Origin: Candidatus Acidulodesulfobacterium ferriphilum
GTDB taxonomy: Bacteria > SZUA-79 > Acidulodesulfobacterales > Acidulodesulfobacteraceae
DNA length: 64,000 nt
Reading direction: 5' to 3'
NCBI GenBank assembly: GCA_004195035.1
Contig: SGBD01000001.1
Span: 310,001-374,000 of the forward strand
Shown: piece by piece, positions 15,353 to 23,998 of the stretch
Position numbering within the stretch: the first letter of the stretch is position 1
Layout of the letters: each line of letters begins with the position of its first letter
The notes under the pieces: generated by a model
Told to the model about the DNA's origin: nothing
What the model saw: the letters and a program-made list of their open reading frames with translations, nothing else
Database searches by the model: none
Program-made: the position numbers and the translations under genes

Positions 15353-15524
15353 TTTTAGATTTGCAATATAGCAAAAATTGCGGTTAAGGCAGTTATGTCG
15401 TTAGCGTGCTTGTTATTACTATACTTTAATAATTGATTTTATATTATTAATTATATATAATAGTTCGGCATAACGCAAATTAAATAATCATTTTTTGCCG
15501 TTTTACATCATTCACTTTTTACCT

Positions 15525-15601
15525 GCCCCCGTAGCTCAGAAGGATAGAGCAGAGGTTTCCTAAACCTTTGGTCATCGGTTCGATTCCGGTCGGGGGCACC
15601 A
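15525..15601 (+). tRNA. tRNA-Arg (anticodon CCT)
   Basis: The cloverleaf is complete: acceptor GCCCCCG/CGGGGGC, D arm AGCTCAGAAGGATAGAGC, anticodon loop TTCCTAA with CCT, T arm with GGTTCGATTCC, and encoded CCA. It reads AGG codons. A second tRNA-Arg, ACG, lies 172 bp away on the opposite strand. Confidence 0.95.
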
Positions 15602-15636
15602 GTTAAAAACAATCATATTCTTTAAAACCACCTTTA

Positions 15637-15978
15637 TTATTTGGAAGTATTGCTTTCAATATCCATAAGGACTAAAATAAGCTCTGCATACGCCCATATC
15701 AATAAGAATATTAAGATTGATACAATAATCCCTCCGATCAGCGAAAAGAAAAATGAAGATATCGCCGAACCGAAATTGAATCCGGAAGAACCGTATAGCG
15801 CGGCCATTTTCCCTGCCTCATCAGCCCATATAAACGACATAATAAGGGTGCCGATTAAACCGGCAACAAGGTAAATTAAGGCGATAATTTTAAGAATGAA
15901 GGCGATAAGGGAAAGTGCGGGATATTTTGAGTCGTTCTTAAATGTACCTTTAAGTTTAAAATACGAAATGTAATTCAT
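15637..15978 (-). CDS. Small membrane protein, possibly DUF4282-like
   Basis: This 113-residue protein has two strongly hydrophobic segments (about residues 22-50 and 70-100) separated by a polar loop (WADEAGKMAALYGSSG). It ends in ELILVLMDIESNTSK. The closing E-x-I-x-VLxDIExNT pattern resembles small DUF4282-type membrane proteins, but I cannot confirm membership. The start is firm: AAGGAGGCATCC immediately before the ATG. It is transcribed alone, convergent with tRNA-Arg(CCT) on the opposite strand. No function is assigned. Confidence 0.65.
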   Translation of the reverse strand: MNYISYFKLKGTFKNDSKYPALSLIAFILKIIALIYLVAGLIGTLIMSFIWADEAGKMAALYGSSGFNFGSAISSFFFSLIGGIIVSILIFLLIWAYAELILVLMDIESNTSK

Positions 15979-16127
15979 GGATGCCTCCTTATCAGGTTTT
16001 TAATTGTTATTTTTATAATTATTAATATTATATAATAAAAAAAATATATTTAAAGAAAAAATTTTGCTTTTGCGATACCTTTGCATTATATTATCATTAA
16101 TAGAAAAAAATAAAAAAGGTATTCACG

Positions 16128-17399
16128 ATGATTAAGAAAACCGGTCAAATCCATATTTTATCAATTAATTGCGGAAGTTCTTCCGTAAAATTTTCAATTT
16201 TCGAAATATCGGGTTCTTTGGATAAAAAAAATCCATTGTTAAACGCAGGAAGAATTTTTTCGGGGATAATAGAAGAAATCGGGACTAAATTTGGCGAGTT
16301 TCATTTCAAAATAAAAGACAAAGAAGATTTTGGAAAATTAAATTTTAAGGATCATTCCGAAGCAATAAATTTTATGATTCATAAATTAGGATTTAATATT
16401 GCCAATTTAAATATTAGCATTGTGGTTCACAGGTTTGTTCATGGAGGCGATGGATTTAGAAAACCTGTAATGGCCTCCCGAGAAAATATCGTTAAACTAA
16501 GCAGATTAAATGAACTTGCCCCTCTTCACAATCCTTCTAATTTAAAAGGGCTTGAGATTGCGTCGAGATACCTGCCTCACGCAAAACAGGTTTGCGTTTT
16601 TGACACCGCTTTTCACCATACCGTTCCCTTGTATGCAAGAATATATCCCATACCGCTCGATTATTACAATAGATATAAGGTAAAAAGATACGGATTTCAT
16701 GGAATTTCATATTCTTATATAAATAATTTATTAAGTTTGAATAAAAAGGATATAAAAAAATTGATTATCTGTCATCTGGGCAACGGGGCAAGTATTTGCG
16801 CCGTAAAAAACGGTGTTTCCGTTGACACATCGATGGGTTATACCCCTTTAGAAGGCCTTATGATGGGAACGAGATGCGGCGATATAGACCCGTCCATACC
16901 GTTTATTCTTAAAGAAAAACTTAATGTTTCATGCGAAGAATTATACGACATTCTAAATAAAAAAAGCGGGCTTCTCGGCATATCCCAAAAAACTTACGAT
17001 TTTAAAGAACTATTGACTTATAGCGATGAAAACTCGAAACTTGCCTTTAAAATGTATGCATATAGAATAACTAAATTTATCGGGGGGTATTGCGCCGCCC
17101 TGAACGGAATAGACGCTCTGGTTTTCACCGGGGGGATAGGCGAAAATTCTTCCCTCCTAAGAAAAAAGGTATGTAAAAACCTGGCTTACCTTGGCATAAA
17201 AATAGATGACCTGAAAAACAAAGAGGCTTCGGAATATTTCAATAAATTTGATTGCCATGGAAAAATCAAAATAAGAAAATCGATAAAGTCAATAGGCATC
17301 GGAAAAATTCCCGTTTTTGCCGTTCATACCGATGAGGACTTTCAGATGGCGAGCGAGGCTGTGAAGTTGCTATTTTATAAAAAACCGGCGGCAACTTAA
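16128..17399 (+). CDS. ackA: Acetate kinase
   Basis: Acetate kinase interconverts acetate plus ATP and acetyl phosphate plus ADP. The 423-residue product has the first signature NCGSSSVKFSIF near residue 16 and VVHRFVHGG (substrate site). It also has HLGNGASICAVKNGVSVDTSMGYTPLEG (phosphate-binding and second signature), RCGDIDP, and VFTGGIGENSS near the C-terminus. It is slightly longer than the usual 400 residues. There is no adjacent pta gene, so the phosphotransacetylase is elsewhere. A SatP-type acetate transporter about 8.5 kb downstream may work with it in acetate uptake or overflow. ATG start. Confidence 0.97.
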   Translation: MIKKTGQIHILSINCGSSSVKFSIFEISGSLDKKNPLLNAGRIFSGIIEEIGTKFGEFHFKIKDKEDFGKLNFKDHSEAINFMIHKLGFNIANLNISIVVHRFVHGGDGFRKPVMASRENIVKLSRLNELAPLHNPSNLKGLEIASRYLPHAKQVCVFDTAFHHTVPLYARIYPIPLDYYNRYKVKRYGFHGISYSYINNLLSLNKKDIKKLIICHLGNGASICAVKNGVSVDTSMGYTPLEGLMMGTRCGDIDPSIPFILKEKLNVSCEELYDILNKKSGLLGISQKTYDFKELLTYSDENSKLAFKMYAYRITKFIGGYCAALNGIDALVFTGGIGENSSLLRKKVCKNLAYLGIKIDDLKNKEASEYFNKFDCHGKIKIRKSIKSIGIGKIPVFAVHTDEDFQMASEAVKLLFYKKPAAT

Positions 17400-17466
17400 T
17401 AAATTTAAATTGCCAAAGTTTATATATTTTAATATACCGGCTACCGGCCTTTATTTATTATTTATT

Positions 17467-18261
17467 TTATTTATAAATATTTTCTTCCGCGGGGAACGAG
17501 CCGTTTTTTACCTCTTCTTTATAGCTTTTTAGCGCATTAACGATTAATGTTCTTGAATCGGCAAATTTCTTAACAAATTTTGGAGGTTTTTTATCCAGCA
17601 TTCCGACCGCATCATAAAAAACAAGAACCTGTCCGTCCGTATATCTGCCTGCTCCTATTCCTATTGTCGGTATGGAAACATTATTCTGGACGCTTAACGC
17701 AGCCTCTTCGGGCATAGCTTCCAGAACTATCATAAATGCGCCTGCCTTTTCAAGCGCCACGGCATCATTGACAAGCCTTTCTATCTGGGATTCGATTCTT
17801 CCCTGAACCTTATAGCCGCCTAAAACATTTATGAATTGCGGCATTAATCCTATATGCGCCATAACGGGAATGCCATTTTCGGCTAATTTTTTTATGGTCA
17901 TGCCTGCCGTCTCTCCGCCTTCTATCTTAACTCCGTTTGCGCCGCTTTCTTTTAAAATCCTGCCCGCATTAATCAAAGCCTGCTCTGGACTAACCTGATA
18001 CGACATAAACGGCATATCGCAAGCGACAAAAACATCCGTTAAGGCACCCTTAACGATTTTAGCGTGGTAAATCATTTCTTCCAAAGTAACGCCAATAGTA
18101 TTATCCTTTCCCTGAACGGTGGTTGCAAGAGAATCTCCCACCAACACTATATCGACGCCCGCTTCTTTCGCAATGCCCGCCGATATATAATCGTAGGCGG
18201 TAACCATCACGATTTTTTCTTTATCTAACTTCATTTTAATGAAGTCTGCTATTCCTTTCAC
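17467..18261 (-). CDS. panB: 3-methyl-2-oxobutanoate hydroxymethyltransferase
   Basis: PanB transfers a hydroxymethyl group from methylenetetrahydrofolate to ketoisovalerate, the first committed step of pantothenate synthesis. The 264 residues show KIVMVTAYDYISAGIAKEAG, VLVGDSLATTVQG, FVACDMPFMSYQ, GANGVKIEGG, PVMAHIGLMPQ and a late GIGAGRYTDGQVLV motif, all standard. The start is a GUG at 18261; it gives the expected length before the first motif although no strong ribosome-binding site is seen. panC and panD are not adjacent. The upstream same-strand gene ends 24 bp before and encodes an unrelated Asn-rich protein. Confidence 0.96.
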   Translation of the reverse strand: MKGIADFIKMKLDKEKIVMVTAYDYISAGIAKEAGVDIVLVGDSLATTVQGKDNTIGVTLEEMIYHAKIVKGALTDVFVACDMPFMSYQVSPEQALINAGRILKESGANGVKIEGGETAGMTIKKLAENGIPVMAHIGLMPQFINVLGGYKVQGRIESQIERLVNDAVALEKAGAFMIVLEAMPEEAALSVQNNVSIPTIGIGAGRYTDGQVLVFYDAVGMLDKKPPKFVKKFADSRTLIVNALKSYKEEVKNGSFPAEENIYK

Positions 18262-18285
18262 TGTACAAAAAATATGGCTTGCGGT

Positions 18286-18615
18286 TTATACGATTTTGTT
18301 TAAAATATTGCCTGTCTGATTGACTCCGGCAGTAATCCGGCCATTGCCGTTATATTGGGTATTCGCATTGCCGTTGCCGTTATTGCCTGCATTAATATTG
18401 GATGTTGCATTTTGATTAAGGTTAGCAATGGACTCGTTTAAGGCGTTAACCAAACCCTGATTTATCGTTTTTACGGTGTTTAATGCCAAAGCGGCAGTTT
18501 TGTCGGCAACATCGTTAGGACCGGCAATATTTTGATACTGCCCGTTCTGGGCATACGATTGATTGTTATTAAAAAGCTGCAAGGCGGTCGGATTGTTATT
18601 TAAACCCTGAATCAT
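18286..18615 (-). CDS. Asn/Gln-rich small protein, unknown function
   Basis: The 109-residue product has no membrane segment or signal peptide. Composition is extreme: Asn and Gln dominate, with tracts such as NNNQSYAQNGQYQN and NINAGNNGNGNANTQYNGNG. A central amphipathic helix (about residues 36-68, AALALNTVKTINQGLVNALN) is the only part that looks folded and faintly recalls RebB-type killing-trait helices, without enough evidence for assignment. The start is good: AAAGGGGGC lies upstream of the ATG. It sits 24 bp before panB on the same strand and may share its transcript. I do not recognise a family. Confidence 0.55.
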   Translation of the reverse strand: MIQGLNNNPTALQLFNNNQSYAQNGQYQNIAGPNDVADKTAALALNTVKTINQGLVNALNESIANLNQNATSNINAGNNGNGNANTQYNGNGRITAGVNQTGNILNKIV

Positions 18616-18759
18616 TATAGCTAACGCCCCCTTTAAAAAATTTTAAAATTTAAATTGCCGTATTATTGTTTATTAATTAATATTCTAATTTATATATTAC
18701 CACAAAAAGACGGATTGTCAAACGAGTTTACGCTCTTAAGGCGCTTAACGCCGGTGCCG

Positions 18760-19272
18760 CTAAGCGCTAAACTTGACATACTTATCTTTTGGACAGCCAC
18801 AGACAGGGCATTTTTCCGGTGCTTCGGCCCCGACATGGGTATGGCCGCAAACAGGGCAAATATAGACGGTTCCCCCGTCAAAATCCTTTCCCGAATCTAT
18901 CAGTTCTTTTGCCTTTTTATAAATATCCCTGTGTATTTTTTCAGCCTCTAATGCATAATGAGTGGAGCGCACGGCTTCTTTTTCATTTTGAAATTTTGCG
19001 ACCTCGTAAAAAACGGGATACATCTCCTCTATCTCGTAATCCTCCCCGTTGAATGCGGCGCTTATATTTTCGCTCGATTTCTTAATGCCGCCCAAAGCCT
19101 TTAAATGATTTTTGGCGTGGACAAGCTCGGCGCGGGCAATAGCCTTAAAAACATTTGCCAGTTTAGGCTTGCCTTCATTTTTAGCCTCTTCCGAAAATAT
19201 CATATATTTGACATGTGCCTGGCTTTCACCTGCAAAAGCAGCTTTTAAATCGTCTTCCGTCATCTTTCTCAT
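18760..19272 (-). CDS. Rubrerythrin
   Basis: Rubrerythrins are non-haem di-iron peroxidases that protect anaerobes from hydrogen peroxide. From the ATG at 19272 the product has 170 residues. A ferritin-like four-helix di-iron domain comes first (EDDLKAAFAGESQAHVKYMIF, then ARAELVHAKNHL and EAVRSTHYALEAEKIHRDIY, supplying the Glu/His ligands). A C-terminal rubredoxin domain with paired CPVCG motifs follows. The start at 19272 is preferred because GGAGG lies 8 bases upstream; an ATG at 19287 overlaps that site. The flavodiiron protein encoded at 22.6 kb is a likely functional partner in oxygen defence. Confidence 0.95.
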   Translation of the reverse strand: MRKMTEDDLKAAFAGESQAHVKYMIFSEEAKNEGKPKLANVFKAIARAELVHAKNHLKALGGIKKSSENISAAFNGEDYEIEEMYPVFYEVAKFQNEKEAVRSTHYALEAEKIHRDIYKKAKELIDSGKDFDGGTVYICPVCGHTHVGAEAPEKCPVCGCPKDKYVKFSA

Positions 19273-19376
19273 TTTTAATTCCTCCATAAACGGTTATTTA
19301 TTATTATTCAATAGTAAACAATAATTATTATTGTTTATAGGCATTATATCATAAAAATGCCTCAAATATGAATAAA

Positions 19377-21365
19377 TTAATAAAAGTATATGCTGGATAG
19401 GGCTATATAATAATTTTTTAAATATCCAAGATATGTTCTTATAAGCTGCCTATATTTTTCATAGTTCTTTACCGAAATTAGGGGAGCTTTGGATTCAAAC
19501 GCATAAAGGCAATTTAACGTATTTTTATTTTTTGAGTAAGAACATTCGCCGGAAGCCGTTCCTGCATTATTGCTTAATTTTAAAACCGCCGGCAAATAAT
19601 AAATATTAGATTTTTTGGGAAGTTTAATAGTTATTTTTGCGATATGTTTAAATGGGTAGCCCATTACCATCGGGTAAATCCTGCGGGACTTTAAGACGGT
19701 ATGAAGAAGCCCTGTGTCTTCGGGTATTATCTGATGAAATATTACCTTATCGCCTCTTGCCTGCCCATAGCGCTTATCTGAAAATTTCATTTTTAACATA
19801 ATATTTTTATTAATATTATTAATATTTTTATATCTTAAATGCTCGATATTGGCTCCCGGAGCAAAATTATATAAGAAACCCGCCGCTTGAATCTTTTTTT
19901 GGTACCCGCTTGCATCTTTCAAAGACGATCTTTTAAAATTTGAATAAACCCCTTTATAAATAACTATAATTCTCCCGTTCAGCCGTCCGTTTTTGTCTAT
20001 TTTTCCTCTGAATTTAAACACTTTTTCATTCATACCCGCTTTTTGAGCGGGAAGGGTTATAAATTTGTACCGGCGGCCGGATAACAGCTCAACTCCTTTT
20101 CTGCCTGATATGCTAAACGGAAGGCTAAAAGCCTTATATGAAGATGAATCCGGATATAAATAAAACCGCTTGCCGTTAATTTTTGTCCCGACAATTACGG
20201 AATCAAACTGTTTTGGGGAAACGGATTTGATATTTAAATTTGATGTATTTAACGATGTTACGAGAACGGGAAATGCGCGGACACCCTCAATATTCAACAT
20301 TGTTATTAAAAGCGAGGCTAAAGACTTTGAATCGCCGTATCCGTTGGAAAGAGTGAAGGATGCGGGCTCAGGATTATAGCCGTTTATGCCGTAGCCTATC
20401 CCGACATATCTGAAAGATTTAACGAAATCGTTATAAATTGAAATTATTTTTTCTTTTTGCGCATTATTTTTATTCTTAATGCCGCCTATACTTTTTTTGA
20501 CAAATCTTTTAATTTTTTTATCGGCTTTTTCGGACTTTATGAACAGCTTATTTATATGATTCAGCAATCTGCTCCACGAGGTATAAGTGGAAACAGAAAT
20601 ATACTTTCTATAATTTTTTAAAGGGGGCATATAGGATTCTTTTTTTATAGCCGGAATATTCTTAATACGCAAATAAAGTTTTATATATTTTTTGTTTTTT
20701 ATATTTATGGCTTGTTTTACGACCGAAGATTTATTAACTATATTATGCAGATATAAATTAATATTTAAGCCGGCAGGATAAATTAAAGTAAAGCCCGTAT
20801 CTTTAACGGGAATGGTGCGGGTAAAATAGTCCGAATAAAATGCTCCGTTTTTAATAAGCGGCTTAAAATTATAAAGTTCGTAAGAAAAGTTTATTATCGA
20901 ACCGTCGGAGGCGGCAGGCATCGATAATGTTAAGTATTTTATATTTGAATATATCGGATATTTTATGGCAATGCCTGGCGAAACGACATTAACGGCATGC
21001 TTTCCTACCGGAATCTTGAACATTCCCTTAAGAAGCGTATAGGCATATAACAGCTTAACCTTCTGATATTTAGTAGAAAACGGAATAATGACTTCCGAAA
21101 ATCTGTTTATCCCCCTTTGCGACAATATTTTTATGGATTCGCTGACATAAATTTTGGCTTGATAATTTTTATTTAGTTTAAGAATGACATTTTTTTTAAG
21201 CAATTCAGCCCCAAATTTTTTATATTTAAATTCCTCATTGGGCTTATTCGTTTTATTTTGGCGGATAATACCAAGAGCAAAAGAATTTACAGGATTTATA
21301 AGATTCAAACTGCTAATAATAATTGAAAAAAGAACCAAAAACAGTGATAATTTTAATGTCCTCAT
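19377..21365 (-). CDS. DUF3857/transglutaminase-like protein with degenerate catalytic triad
   Basis: The 662-residue protein has a signal-like hydrophobic N-terminus (residues 3-30) and is probably periplasmic. An N-terminal DUF3857 beta domain (about 60-250) is followed by a transglutaminase-like region (about 300-420) with FRYVGIGYGINGYNPEPAS, and then a C-terminal beta domain. In active relatives the next motif reads GYGDCKD, FNHVIV and LDPT. Here it is GYGDSKS (Ser346), FDSVIV (Ser389) and YLYPDSS. Catalytic Cys and His are therefore both replaced by Ser, and the Asp position is shifted. It is unlikely to be an active protease or transglutaminase, and a binding role is inferred. It is transcribed alone. 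Confidence 0.75.
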   Translation of the reverse strand: MRTLKLSLFLVLFSIIISSLNLINPVNSFALGIIRQNKTNKPNEEFKYKKFGAELLKKNVILKLNKNYQAKIYVSESIKILSQRGINRFSEVIIPFSTKYQKVKLLYAYTLLKGMFKIPVGKHAVNVVSPGIAIKYPIYSNIKYLTLSMPAASDGSIINFSYELYNFKPLIKNGAFYSDYFTRTIPVKDTGFTLIYPAGLNINLYLHNIVNKSSVVKQAINIKNKKYIKLYLRIKNIPAIKKESYMPPLKNYRKYISVSTYTSWSRLLNHINKLFIKSEKADKKIKRFVKKSIGGIKNKNNAQKEKIISIYNDFVKSFRYVGIGYGINGYNPEPASFTLSNGYGDSKSLASLLITMLNIEGVRAFPVLVTSLNTSNLNIKSVSPKQFDSVIVGTKINGKRFYLYPDSSSYKAFSLPFSISGRKGVELLSGRRYKFITLPAQKAGMNEKVFKFRGKIDKNGRLNGRIIVIYKGVYSNFKRSSLKDASGYQKKIQAAGFLYNFAPGANIEHLRYKNINNINKNIMLKMKFSDKRYGQARGDKVIFHQIIPEDTGLLHTVLKSRRIYPMVMGYPFKHIAKITIKLPKKSNIYYLPAVLKLSNNAGTASGECSYSKNKNTLNCLYAFESKAPLISVKNYEKYRQLIRTYLGYLKNYYIALSSIYFY

Positions 21366-21475
21366 TACTTTAGCCCCTTACTAAAATTTAAACTTATAAT
21401 AAATTAATGATACTTATAATTAATATAAAATGAACTTAATTTTTAAAATTCATAACCCGAACGGCCTTAATATTC

Positions 21476-22600
21476 TTAATTTAATTTGCATATGTTAAAA
21501 ATGGAACATTTCCCGCAATTCTCTTCATTCTTGTTTTTAGGGCAAAGATCCAGTATTCCCAGCCTTGTAATGGCAAAATCATACTTTACCGGATCGAAAC
21601 AGTCAAGTTTTTTAAGGTTCTCGGTTATCTCTTCCGCCATTTTAAAGGAAGGATTTTTATAAGTCGTTAAGCCGATATATTGACTGATTCTACCTATATG
21701 GGTATCTACCGGCATTATTAACTGGGACGGATTTATATCCTGCCAAATTCCAAAGTCAAGATTATCGGAATTTCTTACCATCCATCTCAAGAATAAATTT
21801 ATTCTTTTGCACGGACTATTGTCAACCGGCGATGTGAAAAAGAAATGCACCATCGAATCTTCGGGCGGAACAGCCGAGTTATAAACAGACGAAAAATCTA
21901 TAAGTTCAAGCGCCCTTTTTGAAAAACCGATTACGGCGTTTTTTAAATTTAAATCCGAGGGGTTATAGTCTTTAAGGAAAAAATTTTCGATTGAACCGTT
22001 TTTTTTAAGCATTTCGCTTAAAATTAAAAAAAGGGCGACGATATCCCTTTCCTTAATAAATCTGTAATATAAGCCGTTAAACAATTTGAAGCCGTCTGCC
22101 GCATTAAAATTAACCGTAAATTCATAAAATTTATGATTTACTATCCTGTCTATTTTATCTAAAATTTTAATAATTTGGCTGACATTGCCGAACGCAAACC
22201 CCGCAGCTATAAATCCGGCAACTTCTATATCTTTAATGTCTTCAAACTTGTGCACAAACCCTAACGGGTCGGAATATAAATAAGATTCCTCAAATTTTTC
22301 ATATAAATCCTCAAGGCACTCTTTTAATTTTTTTTCCCGACTTTGCGGAGTTATATATTTGACGGCGCCGTTTCTGTAAACAAATGTTTTACCGTTCGGC
22401 AAAGACCAGCAGTCTCCCTCTTCGAGCGGATACGGCACATCCTTGCCCCTTCCGATAAAAACCTCTTTTCCGTCAATCAAGGTAAAAAAGTTAAAATCGT
22501 TATCCTCCCAAATCAAAGATTTGCCGGGGGATTCGTTGCTTAAGCCGCCTCCCGCATCTCCCAAGTTTAGTTTGCCGCCTCTTTTGCCGTTAGAACTCAT
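21476..22600 (-). CDS. TIGR02757/DUF2400 family protein with Fe-S tail
   Basis: The 374-residue protein belongs to a conserved family of unknown function. The family hallmark YSDPLGFVHKFEDIKDIEVAGFIAAGFAFGNV begins near residue 108. Later it has MPVDTHIGRISQYIGL, resembling the VDTHV-x-R segment of HhH-GPD DNA glycosylases, and a C-terminal CX8CX2CX5C cysteine set resembling the 4Fe-4S loop of endonuclease III. A non-standard 70-residue N-terminal part is Gly/Ser rich and then beta-rich. DNA base-excision activity is thus conceivable but unproven. It lies 42 bp downstream of the flavodiiron protein on the same strand. ATG start. Confidence 0.72.
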   Translation of the reverse strand: MSSNGKRGGKLNLGDAGGGLSNESPGKSLIWEDNDFNFFTLIDGKEVFIGRGKDVPYPLEEGDCWSLPNGKTFVYRNGAVKYITPQSREKKLKECLEDLYEKFEESYLYSDPLGFVHKFEDIKDIEVAGFIAAGFAFGNVSQIIKILDKIDRIVNHKFYEFTVNFNAADGFKLFNGLYYRFIKERDIVALFLILSEMLKKNGSIENFFLKDYNPSDLNLKNAVIGFSKRALELIDFSSVYNSAVPPEDSMVHFFFTSPVDNSPCKRINLFLRWMVRNSDNLDFGIWQDINPSQLIMPVDTHIGRISQYIGLTTYKNPSFKMAEEITENLKKLDCFDPVKYDFAITRLGILDLCPKNKNEENCGKCSIFNICKLN

Positions 22601-22642
22601 TATATAGCTATGCCCCGCCGTTAAAATATAAGGATAAGAAAT

Positions 22643-23875
22643 TTATGAACTCTGGGTTATCTTATAAGCAAAATCCATTCCGAATTTTTCGCAGTTTAGC
22701 AAATCCTCTTCAAACGGCGTCATTTGAATCTTTAAGCCGTCCTGCACGATAACAAACCTCAGGCTTTTAAGAATGTCCTGCACCATTTGAACGGCCTCGC
22801 CGCTCCAGCCGTAGCAACCGAAAACAGCCGCCTTTTTATTTTTAACATTCAGCATGACTAAAGACGATATCATATCGAATATCGGCTTGGGCGGCTTTGC
22901 GTTAAGGGTGGGGGAACCTACGATAACGGCATCGGAATCTTCGATTGTATCCACAACATTTTTAATGTCGGTATTTACCAAATTTACCAAAGTTACATCC
23001 GTTAAACCTTCGACATTAGCGCCCTTCGCGATATGTTTCGCCATTTCTTCGGTATTGCCGTAAGCCGATGCATAAACAACCGCTATTTTCTTTACAGTCT
23101 CGTTTGCGTCGGACGTTTTACTTGCGCCGATATACCAATCGGTATATTTTTTTAAATCTTTTCTTAAAATCGGGCCGTGCGACGGCGCAATTATGTCGAT
23201 TTCATAATTTTTAAGTTTTTCTAAAGCGTTTAAGGCATAATTTTTAAACGGCCTCATTATGTGGGTAAAATAGTATTTGAATGCCTCGAATGCGGCATCT
23301 TTATCGGCTAATAAGTCGTTAAAAACATTCGTATCGCAATAATGCGCTCCAAAAAAATCGCAGGGAAAGAGGATTTTATCTTCTTTTAGATATGTAAACA
23401 TAGTATCCGGCCAGTGTAAAAACGGAGCGCTAATAAACTGTAATGTTTTGCCGCCCAAATCAATCGAATCCCCATCGCCGACGGTAATATTATTATAATC
23501 CTTTTTGATAATATGTTTAACAAAGTGATGCGCATTTTTCGAATAAACCAATGTCGCGTCTTTTGCTATGTCTTTTATTAAATGAAGCGCTCCTGAATGG
23601 TCGGGTTCAGTATGGTTTATAATTATGTAATCTATTTTTGATATGTCGGTTAATCCGCTTAATTTATTTATTAACTGATCCTTTGTATTGAGTTTTACCG
23701 TATCTATCAAAGCCGATTTCTGAGTGCCTTGAATAAAATAAGAATTGTATGTGGTTCCGTTTTCAGTAGGAATTACTATGTCGAATATTCTTAAATCTGG
23801 GTCAAATGCGCCGGTATAAAACACGCCGTCCTTTATAGGTAAGGCTTTTTGAGAAAGACCGCTATTATTATCCAT
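22643..23875 (-). CDS. fprA: Flavodiiron protein (A-type flavoprotein)
   Basis: These cytoplasmic enzymes reduce O2 to water and/or NO to N2O. The 410-residue product has a metallo-beta-lactamase-like di-iron domain with NHTEPDHSGAL (HxExDH ligands) and further ligands in APFLHWPDTMF, CDFFGAH and APSHGPI. A C-terminal flavodoxin domain (about 265-405) has the FMN loop VYASAYGNTEEMAKHIAKG. There is no rubredoxin extension, so an external rubredoxin or similar donor is needed. The start has the excellent site GGAGGTTTAAGCC. Together with the rubrerythrin 4 kb away it suggests an anaerobe that meets oxygen. The downstream TIGR02757 gene may be cotranscribed. Confidence 0.95.
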   Translation of the reverse strand: MDNNSGLSQKALPIKDGVFYTGAFDPDLRIFDIVIPTENGTTYNSYFIQGTQKSALIDTVKLNTKDQLINKLSGLTDISKIDYIIINHTEPDHSGALHLIKDIAKDATLVYSKNAHHFVKHIIKKDYNNITVGDGDSIDLGGKTLQFISAPFLHWPDTMFTYLKEDKILFPCDFFGAHYCDTNVFNDLLADKDAAFEAFKYYFTHIMRPFKNYALNALEKLKNYEIDIIAPSHGPILRKDLKKYTDWYIGASKTSDANETVKKIAVVYASAYGNTEEMAKHIAKGANVEGLTDVTLVNLVNTDIKNVVDTIEDSDAVIVGSPTLNAKPPKPIFDMISSLVMLNVKNKKAAVFGCYGWSGEAVQMVQDILKSLRFVIVQDGLKIQMTPFEEDLLNCEKFGMDFAYKITQSS

Positions 23876-23998
23876 TGGCTTAAACCTCCTATTTAAGTTT
23901 AAGGATTTGCTGTAAATTAAACAACAAATTTTTTATATATATCGTTTATCGATGTTTTAAAATATTATATCATATAATATAATGAAATATAAGCTAAT

